This document shows, piece after piece, positions 53,372 to 62,732 of a DNA stretch of 64,000 nt (position 1 is the first letter of the stretch; every line of letters starts with the position of its first letter). Source of the DNA: Cryobacterium shii (GTDB taxonomy: Bacteria > Actinomycetota > Actinomycetes > Actinomycetales > Microbacteriaceae); the NCBI RefSeq assembly GCF_004402595.1, contig NZ_SOFY01000005.1, forward strand, positions 1 through 64,000, read 5' to 3'. The notes beneath the pieces are model-generated. The model was given only the letters and a program-made list of their open reading frames with translations. It did not search any database and had not been told where the DNA came from. The translations under genes and the position numbers were made by a program.

Positions 53372-53456
53372 AACGAATTCGACGGAGATTCTGCGTTAAA
53401 ACCGTGCGCAGGAGGCGAAACGGCTCATTTTCGGCAAAATCTCCGTCGAATTGGTT
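53372..53456 (-). repeat. 85-bp palindromic element, copy 5
   Basis: The arms AACGAATTCGACGGAGAT and ATCTCCGTCGAATTGGTT match the family. The centre is divergent but, on the minus strand, keeps GAGCCG and GGTTTTAA in equivalent places, so the orientation is reversed. It lies 98 bp before the mycothiol-dependent dehydrogenase start, in the 307-bp gap 53248-53554. Confidence 0.88.
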
Positions 53457-53554
53457 ACACAGGGCGGGGGCGGGGAGGTTGGGTAGTGTGGACGGGTTCC
53501 ACCCCCGGCCAGCGGCACCAATGTCCACTACCGGCACCAATTCAGAGGAGTCCC

Positions 53555-54649
53555 ATGTCGACCACCGTTAAAGGCGTCATCGCACGATCGAAGGGCGCGC
53601 CCGTTGAGCTCGTCGACATCGTGATCCCTGACCCCGGTGCGGGCGAGGTCATCGTCGACATCGAGACCTGCGGCGTCTGCCACACCGACGTGCACTACCG
53701 CGAGGGCGGCATCAACGACGAGTTCCCGTTCCTGCTCGGGCACGAGGCCGCCGGACGCGTCAGCGTTGTCGGCGCCGGCGTGACCCACGTCGAGGTGGGC
53801 GACTTCGTGGTGCTGAACTGGCGCGCGGTCTGCGGCGACTGCCGGGCCTGCAAGCGCGCCGAGCCCTGGTACTGCTTCAACACCTTCAACGCCGACCAGA
53901 AGATGACCCTCACCGACGGCACCGAGCTCAGCCCGGCCCTCGGCCTCGGGGCATTCGCCGAGAAGACCCTCGTGCACGAGAAGCAGTGCACGAAGGTGAA
54001 CCCGAAAGCAGACCCCGCCGTCGTGGGCCTGCTCGGCTGCGGCATCATGGCCGGAATCGGAGCGGCCATGAACACGGGCAACGTCAGCCATGGCGACTCG
54101 GTCGCCGTGATCGGATGCGGCGGCGTCGGCAACGCGGCGATCGTCGGGGCCCGGCTCGCCGGGGCATCCGTCATCATCGCGATCGACCGCGACGCCAAGA
54201 AGCTCGTGATCGCCCAGACCCTCGGCGCCACCCACTCCATCGACTCCTCCGACCTGGACGAGGACGGCGTGGTCGCGGCCGTGCAGGCCCTGACCGGCGG
54301 CTTCGGAGCGGATGTCGTGATCGACGCGGTCGGACGCCCCGAGACCTGGCGCCAGGCGTTCTACGCCCGCGACCTGGCCGGCACCGTCGTGCTGGTGGGG
54401 GTGCCGACGCCCGAGATGATGCTCGAGATCCCGCTGCTGGACGTGTTCGGGCGCGGCGGCTCGCTCAAGTCCTCCTGGTACGGGGACTGCCTGCCCGAGC
54501 GCGACTTCCCGATGCTGACCGACCTCTACCTGCAGGGGCGGCTGCCGCTGGACGAATTCGTCAGCGAGCGCATCGGCATCGGACACATCGAGGAGGCCTT
54601 CGCGAAGATGGCCCGCGGCGACGTGCTGCGCTCGGTCGTGGTCCTCTGA
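53555..54649 (+). CDS. mscR: S-(hydroxymethyl)mycothiol dehydrogenase
   Basis: This 364-aa zinc-dependent alcohol dehydrogenase is of the class III type that oxidises the formaldehyde adduct of mycothiol. Catalytic zinc ligands are Cys in CGVCHTD, the His in LLGHEAAG, and a third ligand further on. The structural zinc site is [15 protein letters not shown]. The NAD(P)-binding fold shows [21 protein letters not shown]. It is immediately followed by a metallo-beta-lactamase-fold hydrolase gene overlapping its stop. Confidence 0.93.
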   Translation: MSTTVKGVIARSKGAPVELVDIVIPDPGAGEVIVDIETCGVCHTDVHYREGGINDEFPFLLGHEAAGRVSVVGAGVTHVEVGDFVVLNWRAVCGDCRACKRAEPWYCFNTFNADQKMTLTDGTELSPALGLGAFAEKTLVHEKQCTKVNPKADPAVVGLLGCGIMAGIGAAMNTGNVSHGDSVAVIGCGGVGNAAIVGARLAGASVIIAIDRDAKKLVIAQTLGATHSIDSSDLDEDGVVAAVQALTGGFGADVVIDAVGRPETWRQAFYARDLAGTVVLVGVPTPEMMLEIPLLDVFGRGGSLKSSWYGDCLPERDFPMLTDLYLQGRLPLDEFVSERIGIGHIEEAFAKMARGDVLRSVVVL

Positions 54650-55278
54650 TGGCCGCCCGGATCGAACACCTCGTCACCTCGGGCAGCTTCAGCCTCGACG
54701 GCGGCACCTGGGATGTCGACAACAACGTCTGGATCGTCGGCGACGACGACGAGTGCGTCGTGATCGACGCCGCCCACTCCGGTGACGCCATCCTGACGGC
54801 CATCGGCGACCGCAAGCTCGTCGGCATCCTCTGCACGCACGCGCACGACGACCACATCGGCGCCGTCGCCGACGTGCAAAAGGCGCACACCGCGCCGACC
54901 TACCTGCACCCGGACGACATGATGCTGTGGGACCGGGTCTACCCGGATGCCCCGCCGAGCCGACCGTTGGAAGACGGCCAGCTGATCGAGGTGGCCGGGA
55001 TCGACCTCCAGGTGCTGCACACGCCGGGCCACTCCCCCGGCGCGGTCTGCTTCTACGCGCCCGCGCTCGGCACCGTGTTCAGCGGCGACACCCTCTTCCA
55101 CGGCGGCCCCGGCGCAACCGGCCGCTCCTTCAGCGACTTCCCCACGATCATCACGTCGATCCGCAGTCGGTTGCTCACGCTGCCCGCGGAGACCGTCGTT
55201 CTCACCGGCCACGGCGAGTCCACGACGATCGGCGCCGAGGCGGCCCACCTCGACGAGTGGATCGCCCGCGGCCACTAG
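54649..55278 (+). CDS. MBL-fold hydrolase paired with mscR (S-formylmycothiol hydrolase-like)
   Basis: This 209-aa metallo-beta-lactamase-fold protein has the metal-binding motif THAHDDHIGAV and further ligand His residues in HTPGHSPG and LTGHGES. The start overlaps the mscR stop by one base (TGATG), so translation is coupled. In related actinobacteria this gene is paired with mscR and likely hydrolyses the S-formylmycothiol product (inference from context). It ends near a perfect 28-bp palindrome that could be a terminator. Confidence 0.9.
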   Translation: MAARIEHLVTSGSFSLDGGTWDVDNNVWIVGDDDECVVIDAAHSGDAILTAIGDRKLVGILCTHAHDDHIGAVADVQKAHTAPTYLHPDDMMLWDRVYPDAPPSRPLEDGQLIEVAGIDLQVLHTPGHSPGAVCFYAPALGTVFSGDTLFHGGPGATGRSFSDFPTIITSIRSRLLTLPAETVVLTGHGESTTIGAEAAHLDEWIARGH

Positions 55279-55287
55279 GCGGATGCC

Positions 55288-55315
55288 GCCGACGGATGCC
55301 GCGGCATCCGTCGGC
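55288..55315 (+). terminator. 28-bp perfect palindrome after the mscR operon
   Basis: GCCGACGGATGCC-GC-GGCATCCGTCGGC forms a long perfect stem ending 37 bp after the MBL stop. No T tract follows, so a Rho-type or bidirectional role is possible. It contains two inverted copies of the common ACGGATGCC word. Confidence 0.55.
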
Positions 55316-55344
55316 CGTCACGCCCGTTTGTTGTGGCTGTATCT

Positions 55345-55442
55345 TGTGGCTAATTCAGGAGATCTCGCCGTCGGGCCGCAACTCGCCGCATGATTCCGCG
55401 GCCGGTGTGGCGCCGGTAGACGGTTCTCCTGAGTTAGCCACA
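55345..55442. repeat. 98-bp inverted-repeat element (single copy here)
   Basis: TGTGGCTAATTCAGGAGA at the left end and TCTCCTGAGTTAGCCACA at the right are 18-bp inverted repeats with one mismatch. The 62-bp centre has no gene. It resembles a miniature inverted-repeat element, and no target duplication is obvious. The rest of 55279-55524 holds only the palindrome at 55288. Confidence 0.7.
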
Positions 55443-55524
55443 CGGCCGACGTTTGAAGGGGCGGGATCGGCGGCAGGGATCGGCGACGCGGGGCCGGCTC
55501 AGGAGGGCCGGCCCACTGTTCGGC

Positions 55525-58500
55525 TCACCGGCGCACGATCGAGCGCAGCAGCCGCACCACCACAGACAGGGACGCCATGTCGTCCTGGGCGAGGGCATTG
55601 ACCTCCTCGAACACGCTCCGGGCCCGGCCCAGCTGTTCCGCGTTCTGTTCCTCCCAGGCGAGCAGGCGGTCCTCGGCGCTGGCGGCGTCCGTTTCGCTGA
55701 GCACGGCCCGGGTCATGTCGGCCACGGTCGTGTACAGGTCGTCGCGGAGGGCGGCGCGGGCCAGTGCCTGCCACCGGTCCTTGCGCGGCAGCACGGTGAT
55801 GCGCTCGAGCAGGTTGTCCACCCTGAAGCGGTCGTACACCGTGTAGTACACCCCGGCGACATCCGTCATGGGCTCGTCCGTGTGGGCGGCGATCGTGGCC
55901 ACGTCCAGCAGGGCGAAGGCCTCGAAGAGTTCCGCCCACCGGCGGCCGAGGTTCTCGGGCACGCCCCACGCCTGCGCGGTGTCCAGCAGGGACAGCACCC
56001 GCTTCAGGTCCCCGCCCTTGAGGTAGTCGTCCAGGTGCGCCCGCATCAGGTCCATCTGCGGCTTGTACTGCGCGACCACGTCGCCCACGGGCCGCGATGC
56101 GCCCTGATTGACCTGCCAGCGCACGGCACGGTCGAGCAGGCGACGGATGTCCAGGTGGATCGCCGTCCAGTGCCGGGTCGGGAACGACGACGGCAGGGCG
56201 TTCAGCTCCTCGACCAGCACGTCCAGTTCAAAGATCTCGCGCAGGGCGACGAACGCCCGGGCGATCGTGGCCTGGTTCGCCGAGGTCTCCTCCATCGCCC
56301 GGAACGCGAACGTCACCCCGCCGAGGTTGATCATGTCGTTCGCAACGACCGTGGCGATGATCTCGCGGCGGAGCGGATGCGTGTCCAGCTCGGCGTCGAA
56401 GCGCTCGGACAGCTGCCGGGGGAAGTACCGGCGCAGCGTGCGGCGGAACCACGGGTCGTCGGCCAGGTCGCTGTCCCGCAGCGCCGTGGCCAGTTCGATC
56501 TTGGCGTACGCCGCCAGCACGCTCAGCTCGGGTGAGGTCAGGCCCTGGCCCGTTTCCAGGCGCTCGCGCAGAGTCGACGTCGTCGGCAGGGCCTCCAGGT
56601 CGCGTTTGAGGTCGCCGGATGCCTCCAGCCAGTCCATCAGGCGTTCGTAGCTGGGGCTCCAGCTGGCCACCTTCGCGCGGTCGTTGAGCAGCAAGATGTT
56701 CTGGTCGACGTTGTCCTCCAGCACCAGGCGGGCGACCTCGTCGGACATGGAGGCGAGGAACTCCGACCGTTCCTCCTCGGAGAGCTTGCCCGCGGCGACC
56801 ATGCGGTCGACGAAGATCTTGATGTTCACCTCGTGGTCGGAGCAGTCGACCCCGGCGGAGTTGTCGATCGCGTCGGTGTTGAGGATGACGCCCTGCAGCG
56901 CCGCCTCGATCCGGCCGAGCTGGGTCAGCCCGAGGTTGCCGCCCTCGCCGACGACCTTGACCCGCAGGTCCCTGCCGTCGACCCGGATGGCGTCGTTGGC
57001 CTTGTCGCCGACCTGCGCGGCCGTCTCCGTGCTCGCCTTGACGTAGGTGCCGATGCCGCCGTTGTAGAGCAGGTCGGCGGGGGCCGTCAGGATCGCCCGG
57101 AGCAGTTCCGGCGGGCTGAGGCGCGTGGTGCCGTCGGGCAGCCCGAGCGCGGCCCGCACCTCGGCGGAGATCGGCACCACCTTGGCCTGGCGCGGGAAGA
57201 CCCCGCCGCCGGCGCTGATCAGGCTGGAGTCGTAGTCCGCCCAGGAGGAACGCGGGAGGGTGAACAGGCGCCGCCGTTCCGCGAACGAGGCCGCGGCATC
57301 CGGAGTCGGGTCCAGGAAGATGTGCCGGTGGTCGAAGGCCGCAACGAGACGGATGTGCTGCGACAGGAGCATCCCGTTGCCGAACACATCGCCGGACATG
57401 TCGCCCACCCCGACGACCGTGAACTCCTCTGACTGCGTGTCCACGCCGAGTTCGCTGAAGTGCCGTTTGACGGACTCCCACGCACCGCGGGCGGTGATGC
57501 CCATGGCCTTGTGGTCGTAGCCGATCGAGCCGCCGGAGGCGAACGCGTCGCCGAGCCAGAAGCCGTACTCGGCGGCCAGCCCGTTGGCGATGTCCGAGAA
57601 CGTGGCCGTTCCCTTGTCGGCGGCGACGACCAGGTAGGAATCGTCGTCGTCGTGGCGCACGACCCGGCTGGGCGGCACCAGCTGCTCGCCGCCCGCGGTC
57701 GTGACCAGGTTGTCGGTGAGGTCGAGCAGTCCCCGGATGAAGGTCTTGTAGCTTTCGATGCCCTCCGCCATCCACGCGGCCCGGTCGACGGCCGGGTCGG
57801 GCAGCTTCTTGGCGAAGAACCCGCCCTTGGCCCCGGTGGGCACGATCACGGCATTTTTGACCGTCTGCGCCTTGACCAGGCCGAGCACCTCGGTGCGGAA
57901 GTCCTCGCGCCGGTCCGACCAGCGCAGACCGCCGCGGGCCACCTTGCCGAAGCGGAGGTGCACCCCCTCCACCCGCGGGGAGTAGACCCAGATCTCGTAG
58001 CGCGGCCGGGGGAAGGGCAGCAGTTCGATCGCCGTGGGGTCGAGCTTGAGACTCAGGTACGGCTTGCCCTGGAAAAAGTTCGTGCGCAGCGTCGCTTCGA
58101 TCAGGTTGATCAGGGTGCGCAGCACCCGGTCCGCGTCGAGCGTGGTGACCTGCTCCATGGCCACGGTCAGGTGCTCGCGCACCTGCGCCGCCCGGCTGGT
58201 GCGTTCCTCCTCGGCCAGATCCGGATCGAACCGGGCCTCGAACAGCGACACCAGGCCGCCGGTGACGGCGGGGTTGGCGAGCAGCGTGTCCGCGACGAAC
58301 CCGTAGGAGTTGGTGTTGCCGGCCTGGCGGAGGTACTTGGCGTAGCTGCGAAGGATGACGACCCGGTGCCAGGCCATGCCCTCCCTGAGTACCAGCCGGT
58401 CGAGCCCGTCCGATTCGGTGGCTCCGCTGACGGCGGCGCCGAACGAGTCGGCCAGCAGGGCGCCCGTCTCGATCGGGTCGACGCCGGCCGGGTAGGTCAG

Positions 58501-60390
58501 GCCCAGGTCGTAGAGGTAGAAGTCCCGGCCGTCGGCGGTTCTGATCTCGAAGGGCACCTCGTCGAGAACCTCGATGCCGAGGTTCTGCAGGAACGGCAGG
58601 ATCTGGCTCAGGCTCTTGGGCTCCATCAGGTAGAGCTTGACCCGGGCATCCTCTTCGGCGGCGCCGCGCCCAGCGGTGCTCCCATCGTCGGCGTCGGCGA
58701 CGGTGTCGCCGGCGCCCGTGCCGGTCGGAAGGTAGACGTGAAGTGCGGGCCTGGCCGGCTCAGTGCCGACGGCACGCGCGGCGGCTGCCGCGGCGGCGCC
58801 CTCCTCGAATCGGCCGATGTCTTCCAGAGCCTCCTCGAGCTCGTAGTCCACCCGGTAACTGGCGGGGAAGGCCTCCGACCAGAGTTCGGCGAGGCGCTCC
58901 GCCTCATCCAGCGGGTAGCTCTCGCGCAGTTTCTCGCCGATCCCCTCGGGCCAGGACCGCACCGCCATCACCAGGCGGTGTTCCAGTGCGGCGGTGTCGA
59001 CGACGCCGACCGTGTCGTTCTTCTGCAGCCGGATCCGGAAGAACAGTCGAGCCAGCGCGGACTCGGTCATCCGGGCCTCGAAGTCGACGGACTCCGCGTG
59101 GAACGTGTCCCGCAGCTCCTTCTCGATCCGGAGACGGACGGCCGTGGTGTACCGGTCGCGGGGGAAGTAGACCAGCGCGGTCATGAACCGGCCGTAGACA
59201 TCCGGGCGAAGGAAGAGCCGGGTGCGGCGGCGCTCCTGCAGCCGCTGGATGGCCAGCGCGGTGGTGAACAGCGTGGGCACGTCGATCTGGAACAACTCGT
59301 CGCGGGGGTACGTTTCCAGGATTCCGAGCAGCTCCTTGCCGCTGTGCGACCCGGGCGGGAAGCCGGCCTGCTCCATCACCGCGTCGACCTTCTCGCGCAG
59401 GATCGGCACGTCCCGCACCGAACTCGTGTACGCCGTGGCGGCGAACAGGCCGATGAAGCGCTGCTCCCCCCGCACGTTGCCGTCGGCGTCGAAGCTCTTG
59501 ATCCCGATGTAGTCGAAGTACGCCGGCCGGTGCACGCTCGACCGCGAGTTGGCCTTGGTGATCACCAGGGCGCTGCGTTCTCGCGCCTTGTGCCGGCCGG
59601 CATCCGTCAGGTGCTGGATCTGGTGGCCGTCTTCCATCGAGCGCAGCAAGCCGAGGCCACTGCCCTCACGGATGGTCAGCACGTCTTCGCCGTCGACGGT
59701 CTCCAGGTCGTACTCCCGGTAGCCGAGGAAGGTGAAGTTGTCGCGGTCGAGCCAGCGCAGCAGGTCCTGCGCCTGCTTGATCTCCTGGATGCCCTCGGCG
59801 TGGGCGACGTGGCCGAGGTCGTCGGCGATCTGCACGGCCTTCGTTCGCATGGCCCGCCAGTCCTCGTTCGCGGCGCGCACGTCGCCGAGCACCTTGGCGA
59901 GACCGGTGACCAGGCTGGCCCGGGCCTCGTCGTTGGCGGTCTCGATCTCGATCGCGATCCACGACTCGACCTGGCTCACGGTCTCGTCGACGTCGCCGGG
60001 CCGGGCGGCGTCACCGCCGTGCACACGGCTGACCCCGATCAGCTCGTTCGTGTGCCGGTCGCGGGTCACGACGAGGAGCGGGTGCACCTCGAGGTGGATG
60101 GCGGAGTGCTGCCGCACCAGCTCGGCGGTGACGGAGTCGACCAGGAACGGCATGTCGTCGGTGACGATGTAGACGACGCTGCGGCCGGCTTCGTTATGGA
60201 CCTCGATGTTCGGGGTGCCGGGAGTACGGCTGAGGGCGACCTGCCAGTGGTGGACGGCCCGCTCGTGGAGGGTTTCCACGTTGGAGTTCTGGCGGTCTTC
60301 ACCGGCCAGGTGTTCGTAGTAGTCGGAGATGAAAGCGTCGAGCGTGCTGCCTGTCGGGGCCGGGATCGCACGGGTGGACTCAGACGTCAT
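55525..60390 (-). CDS. gdhB: NAD-specific glutamate dehydrogenase (180-kDa type)
   Basis: This 1621-aa oxidative NAD-glutamate dehydrogenase interconverts glutamate and 2-oxoglutarate with ammonia. The long N-terminal region contains ACT-like regulatory modules. The catalytic part shows GLRWSDRREDFRTEVLGLVK and KNAVIVPTGAKGGFFAKKLP, with Lys residues used for substrate binding. A nucleotide-binding domain with VVGVGDMSGDVFGNGMLLSQ follows, and the C-terminus is helical. The length and motifs are normal for the family. The start is ATG 60390. Confidence 0.95.
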   Translation of the reverse strand: MTSESTRAIPAPTGSTLDAFISDYYEHLAGEDRQNSNVETLHERAVHHWQVALSRTPGTPNIEVHNEAGRSVVYIVTDDMPFLVDSVTAELVRQHSAIHLEVHPLLVVTRDRHTNELIGVSRVHGGDAARPGDVDETVSQVESWIAIEIETANDEARASLVTGLAKVLGDVRAANEDWRAMRTKAVQIADDLGHVAHAEGIQEIKQAQDLLRWLDRDNFTFLGYREYDLETVDGEDVLTIREGSGLGLLRSMEDGHQIQHLTDAGRHKARERSALVITKANSRSSVHRPAYFDYIGIKSFDADGNVRGEQRFIGLFAATAYTSSVRDVPILREKVDAVMEQAGFPPGSHSGKELLGILETYPRDELFQIDVPTLFTTALAIQRLQERRRTRLFLRPDVYGRFMTALVYFPRDRYTTAVRLRIEKELRDTFHAESVDFEARMTESALARLFFRIRLQKNDTVGVVDTAALEHRLVMAVRSWPEGIGEKLRESYPLDEAERLAELWSEAFPASYRVDYELEEALEDIGRFEEGAAAAAAARAVGTEPARPALHVYLPTGTGAGDTVADADDGSTAGRGAAEEDARVKLYLMEPKSLSQILPFLQNLGIEVLDEVPFEIRTADGRDFYLYDLGLTYPAGVDPIETGALLADSFGAAVSGATESDGLDRLVLREGMAWHRVVILRSYAKYLRQAGNTNSYGFVADTLLANPAVTGGLVSLFEARFDPDLAEEERTSRAAQVREHLTVAMEQVTTLDADRVLRTLINLIEATLRTNFFQGKPYLSLKLDPTAIELLPFPRPRYEIWVYSPRVEGVHLRFGKVARGGLRWSDRREDFRTEVLGLVKAQTVKNAVIVPTGAKGGFFAKKLPDPAVDRAAWMAEGIESYKTFIRGLLDLTDNLVTTAGGEQLVPPSRVVRHDDDDSYLVVAADKGTATFSDIANGLAAEYGFWLGDAFASGGSIGYDHKAMGITARGAWESVKRHFSELGVDTQSEEFTVVGVGDMSGDVFGNGMLLSQHIRLVAAFDHRHIFLDPTPDAAASFAERRRLFTLPRSSWADYDSSLISAGGGVFPRQAKVVPISAEVRAALGLPDGTTRLSPPELLRAILTAPADLLYNGGIGTYVKASTETAAQVGDKANDAIRVDGRDLRVKVVGEGGNLGLTQLGRIEAALQGVILNTDAIDNSAGVDCSDHEVNIKIFVDRMVAAGKLSEEERSEFLASMSDEVARLVLEDNVDQNILLLNDRAKVASWSPSYERLMDWLEASGDLKRDLEALPTTSTLRERLETGQGLTSPELSVLAAYAKIELATALRDSDLADDPWFRRTLRRYFPRQLSERFDAELDTHPLRREIIATVVANDMINLGGVTFAFRAMEETSANQATIARAFVALREIFELDVLVEELNALPSSFPTRHWTAIHLDIRRLLDRAVRWQVNQGASRPVGDVVAQYKPQMDLMRAHLDDYLKGGDLKRVLSLLDTAQAWGVPENLGRRWAELFEAFALLDVATIAAHTDEPMTDVAGVYYTVYDRFRVDNLLERITVLPRKDRWQALARAALRDDLYTTVADMTRAVLSETDAASAEDRLLAWEEQNAEQLGRARSVFEEVNALAQDDMASLSVVVRLLRSIVRR

Positions 60391-60564
60391 TGAAAACAGC
60401 CTCCATCAAATATGTGATCTCCGCGTCATTGCGGATGGTCGAGCCGTGAACGCGACGCGCCGGCTGGTGTCGGCGGTCGAACGAGGAGACTCCCTGACCA
60501 TCGTAGTTTTGTTCCCGGGATCCGCCCAGTCGCCCGGCGGCGGGTCCCCGATCTGCCCCGTCAT

Positions 60565-60622
60565 GTCACCTTTCCGGTCGAGAGCGCCCGTTCCGCCGGT
60601 CACTCTCGACCGGAAAGGTCAC
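60565..60622 (-). repeat. Palindrome family 2, copy C (58 bp)
   Basis: GTCACCTTTCCGGTCGAGAG and CTCTCGACCGGAAAGGTCAC are nearly complementary. Read on the minus strand it has TTCCGGTCGAGAGTGACCGG, identical to copies A and B over about 20 bp. It lies just before the quinone oxidoreductase gene, with 25 bp to the start, in the 257-bp gap after the dehydrogenase start. Confidence 0.85.
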
Positions 60623-60647
60623 GGTCGGCGCTCGTAGGATGGCACGC

Positions 60648-61625
60648 ATGCGCGCGATTCTGGTAGACACCCCCGGCGGGCCCGAAACCCTCACCCTCAC
60701 GACCGTGGCCGACCTGCCCATCGGGCCCCGCGACATCCGGATTCGGGTGGCCGCGGCCGGCGTCAACCGGGCGGATGTCGCCCAGCGGCTGGGCAGCTAC
60801 CCCTCGCCGGCCGGGGCGCCGCAGTGGCCCGGGCTGGAGGTGTCCGGCACGGTCACCGGGACCGGCGCCGAGGCCTCACGGTTCCAGGTCGGCGACCGGG
60901 TCTGCGCCCTGCTGGCCGGCGGCGGCTACGCCACCGAGGCCGTGGTGCACGAAGACCTCGCTCTGCTCGTCCCCGACTCGACGGACCTCGTCGAGGCGGC
61001 CGCCCTGCCGGAAGCCCTGGCGACCGTGTGGTCGAACGTGTTCCTCTGCGCAGGATTGGCCGCCGGGGAGACCCTGCTCGTGCACGGCGGCGCGAGCGGC
61101 ATCGGCACCACGGCGATCCAGCTCGGCGTGCTGGCCGGTGCCCGGGTGGCGGTGACGGCCGGGTCGGCCGCGAAGCTCGCGGTGTGCCGGGACCTGGGCG
61201 CGGACATCCTGATCAACTACCGCGAGCAGGATTTCCCGGCCGAGATTGCCGCGGCGACTGGGGGGCACGGCGCCGACGTGATCCTCGACATCATCGGCGG
61301 CTCCTACGCCGCCCGCAACGTGGCCGCCCTGGCCCTGAACGGGCGCATCATGGTGATCGCCAACCAGAGCGGCGAAGACGCCATCTTCAACCCGTTCCAC
61401 CTGATGCAGAAACGCGGCCGGTACTGGGGCACCACCCTCCGCTCCCGCCCGTTCGAGGAGAAGGCCGCCATCATGCAGGCCGTCAGAACGGATGTCTGGC
61501 CCTGGGTCGCATCCGGCCGGTTCCGCCCGGTGATCGACAGCCGTTTCTCCTTCGACGATGCCGCCCAGGCCCACCGGCGGCTGGAAGCATCCGTTCACGT
61601 GGGCAAGATCCTGCTGGTGCCCTGA
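60648..61625 (+). CDS. Quinone oxidoreductase-type zinc-free dehydrogenase (MDR family)
   Basis: This 325-aa protein starts at ATG 60648 with AGGA 9 bp upstream (ATG 60639 is too close to that site). It has the NAD(P)-binding motif LVHGGASGIGTTAIQLGVLA and YCRDLGADILINYR-like segments of the PIG3/QOR group. No structural zinc Cys cluster is seen. It is followed 1 bp later by a histidine phosphatase gene, and a palindromic repeat sits just before it. Substrate is unknown. Confidence 0.9.
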   Translation: MRAILVDTPGGPETLTLTTVADLPIGPRDIRIRVAAAGVNRADVAQRLGSYPSPAGAPQWPGLEVSGTVTGTGAEASRFQVGDRVCALLAGGGYATEAVVHEDLALLVPDSTDLVEAAALPEALATVWSNVFLCAGLAAGETLLVHGGASGIGTTAIQLGVLAGARVAVTAGSAAKLAVCRDLGADILINYREQDFPAEIAAATGGHGADVILDIIGGSYAARNVAALALNGRIMVIANQSGEDAIFNPFHLMQKRGRYWGTTLRSRPFEEKAAIMQAVRTDVWPWVASGRFRPVIDSRFSFDDAAQAHRRLEASVHVGKILLVP

Positions 61626-61626
61626 C

Positions 61627-62238
61627 ATGATGCCGACGGCCCGGAAGAACGACATCGTGCTGGTGCGGCACGGGCAAACCGAGTGGAGCATCTCCGGCCG
61701 GCACACCGGGCGCACCGACATCCCGCTGACCGATCTCGGTCGACAGCAGGCGGATGCCCTCGGCGGCATGCTGCAGGGCCGCGATTTCTCGCTGGTGCTG
61801 TCGAGCCCCCTCACACGAGCCTGGGAGACCATGCAGCGGGCCGGATATGCTGGCAAGGGCATGCCCGACGAACACATTCTCGAGTGGGATTACGGCGTCT
61901 TCGAGGGCCGCACGACCGCGGACATCCGCGAGGCGGAGCCCGACTGGTCGGTCTGGACCTCTCCCATCGTCGGCGGCGAAACCGTCGACGATGTCGGCGT
62001 GCGGGCCGACACCGCCATCGAACGCTGCCTTGGCGCCCCCGGCCCCGTCGCCGTGTTCGCCCACGGGCACTTTCTGCGAATCATGACGGCCCGCTGGATG
62101 GGTCTGCCCGCGGCCGCGGGGCGGCACCTCAGCCTCGGCACGGCGACCGTGTCCACCCTCGGCTGGGAACGCGAGACCCGGGTGCTGCAGATGTGGAACG
62201 ACGCCTGCCACCTCAACTCGATGGACCCCGTGGTCTGA
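61627..62238 (+). CDS. Histidine phosphatase family protein (phosphoglycerate mutase-like)
   Basis: This 203-aa protein has the RHG motif in VLVRHGQTEWSISGRHTG (phospho-His), LSSPLTRAWETMQRAGYAG, and a second His in VFAHGHFLRIMTARWMG. Family members dephosphorylate sugar phosphates or are mutases; the exact substrate is open. ATG 61627 follows the oxidoreductase stop by one base, so the two are probably co-transcribed. Confidence 0.9.
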   Translation: MMPTARKNDIVLVRHGQTEWSISGRHTGRTDIPLTDLGRQQADALGGMLQGRDFSLVLSSPLTRAWETMQRAGYAGKGMPDEHILEWDYGVFEGRTTADIREAEPDWSVWTSPIVGGETVDDVGVRADTAIERCLGAPGPVAVFAHGHFLRIMTARWMGLPAAAGRHLSLGTATVSTLGWERETRVLQMWNDACHLNSMDPVV

Positions 62239-62276
62239 TCGACGCCAGCGGGCAGGTCCCGGCTACACTCCGGGGC

Positions 62277-62621
62277 ATGATGATCACCGAGCTTGCGTCT
62301 GACGAAGTCTTCGTCTTCGGATCGAATGCCACCGGGATGCACCTCGGCGGAGCGGCCGCGACGGCGCAGGAGAAGTTCGGCGCGGTCTGGGGCGAAGGCC
62401 ACGGCCTGCACGGCCAGTCCTACGCGATCGACACCATGAGCGGGCTCGAGGTGATCGCGGCGGAGGTGGCGACGTTTCTGGAGTTCGCGGGGCAGCATCC
62501 GGAACTGCGGTTTCTGGTCACCGAGATCGGGTGCGGGATCGCGGGCTACACGCCCGCGCAGATCGGGCCGCTGTTTCGCGGGGCGCCCGGCAATGTGGTG
62601 CTGCCGGAGAGCTTCCGGTAG
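62277..62621 (+). CDS. A1S_2505-like phage-associated family protein
   Basis: This 114-aa protein begins MMITELASDEVFVFGSNATG, with the pattern EVFVFGSN-x-x-G-x-HLGGAAA and EKFGAVWGEGHGLHGQSYAI, and ends near GNVVLPESFR. This matches a small family often labelled phage-associated, with an unknown function but a fold thought to resemble macro domains. It starts 38 bp after the histidine phosphatase stop. Confidence 0.75.
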   Translation: MMITELASDEVFVFGSNATGMHLGGAAATAQEKFGAVWGEGHGLHGQSYAIDTMSGLEVIAAEVATFLEFAGQHPELRFLVTEIGCGIAGYTPAQIGPLFRGAPGNVVLPESFR

Positions 62622-62732
62622 GCGCCGGGCGGGGATTGCGGGCTGCTCGGGTTCGGCCCACGGGAGTGTGCCAGACTCGATTCCGGCCGCCACCCGAGCC
62701 TGGTTCGGTTGCTGTGAACGTCTCCCACCCGA

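Noticed and set aside
2398..62621. An ADP-ribosylation system formed by the glycohydrolase homologue, the DarT-like protein and the A1S_2505-like macro-fold protein
   Set aside because: The three genes are about 46 and 13 kb apart on different transcripts, so no operon or proximity links them.
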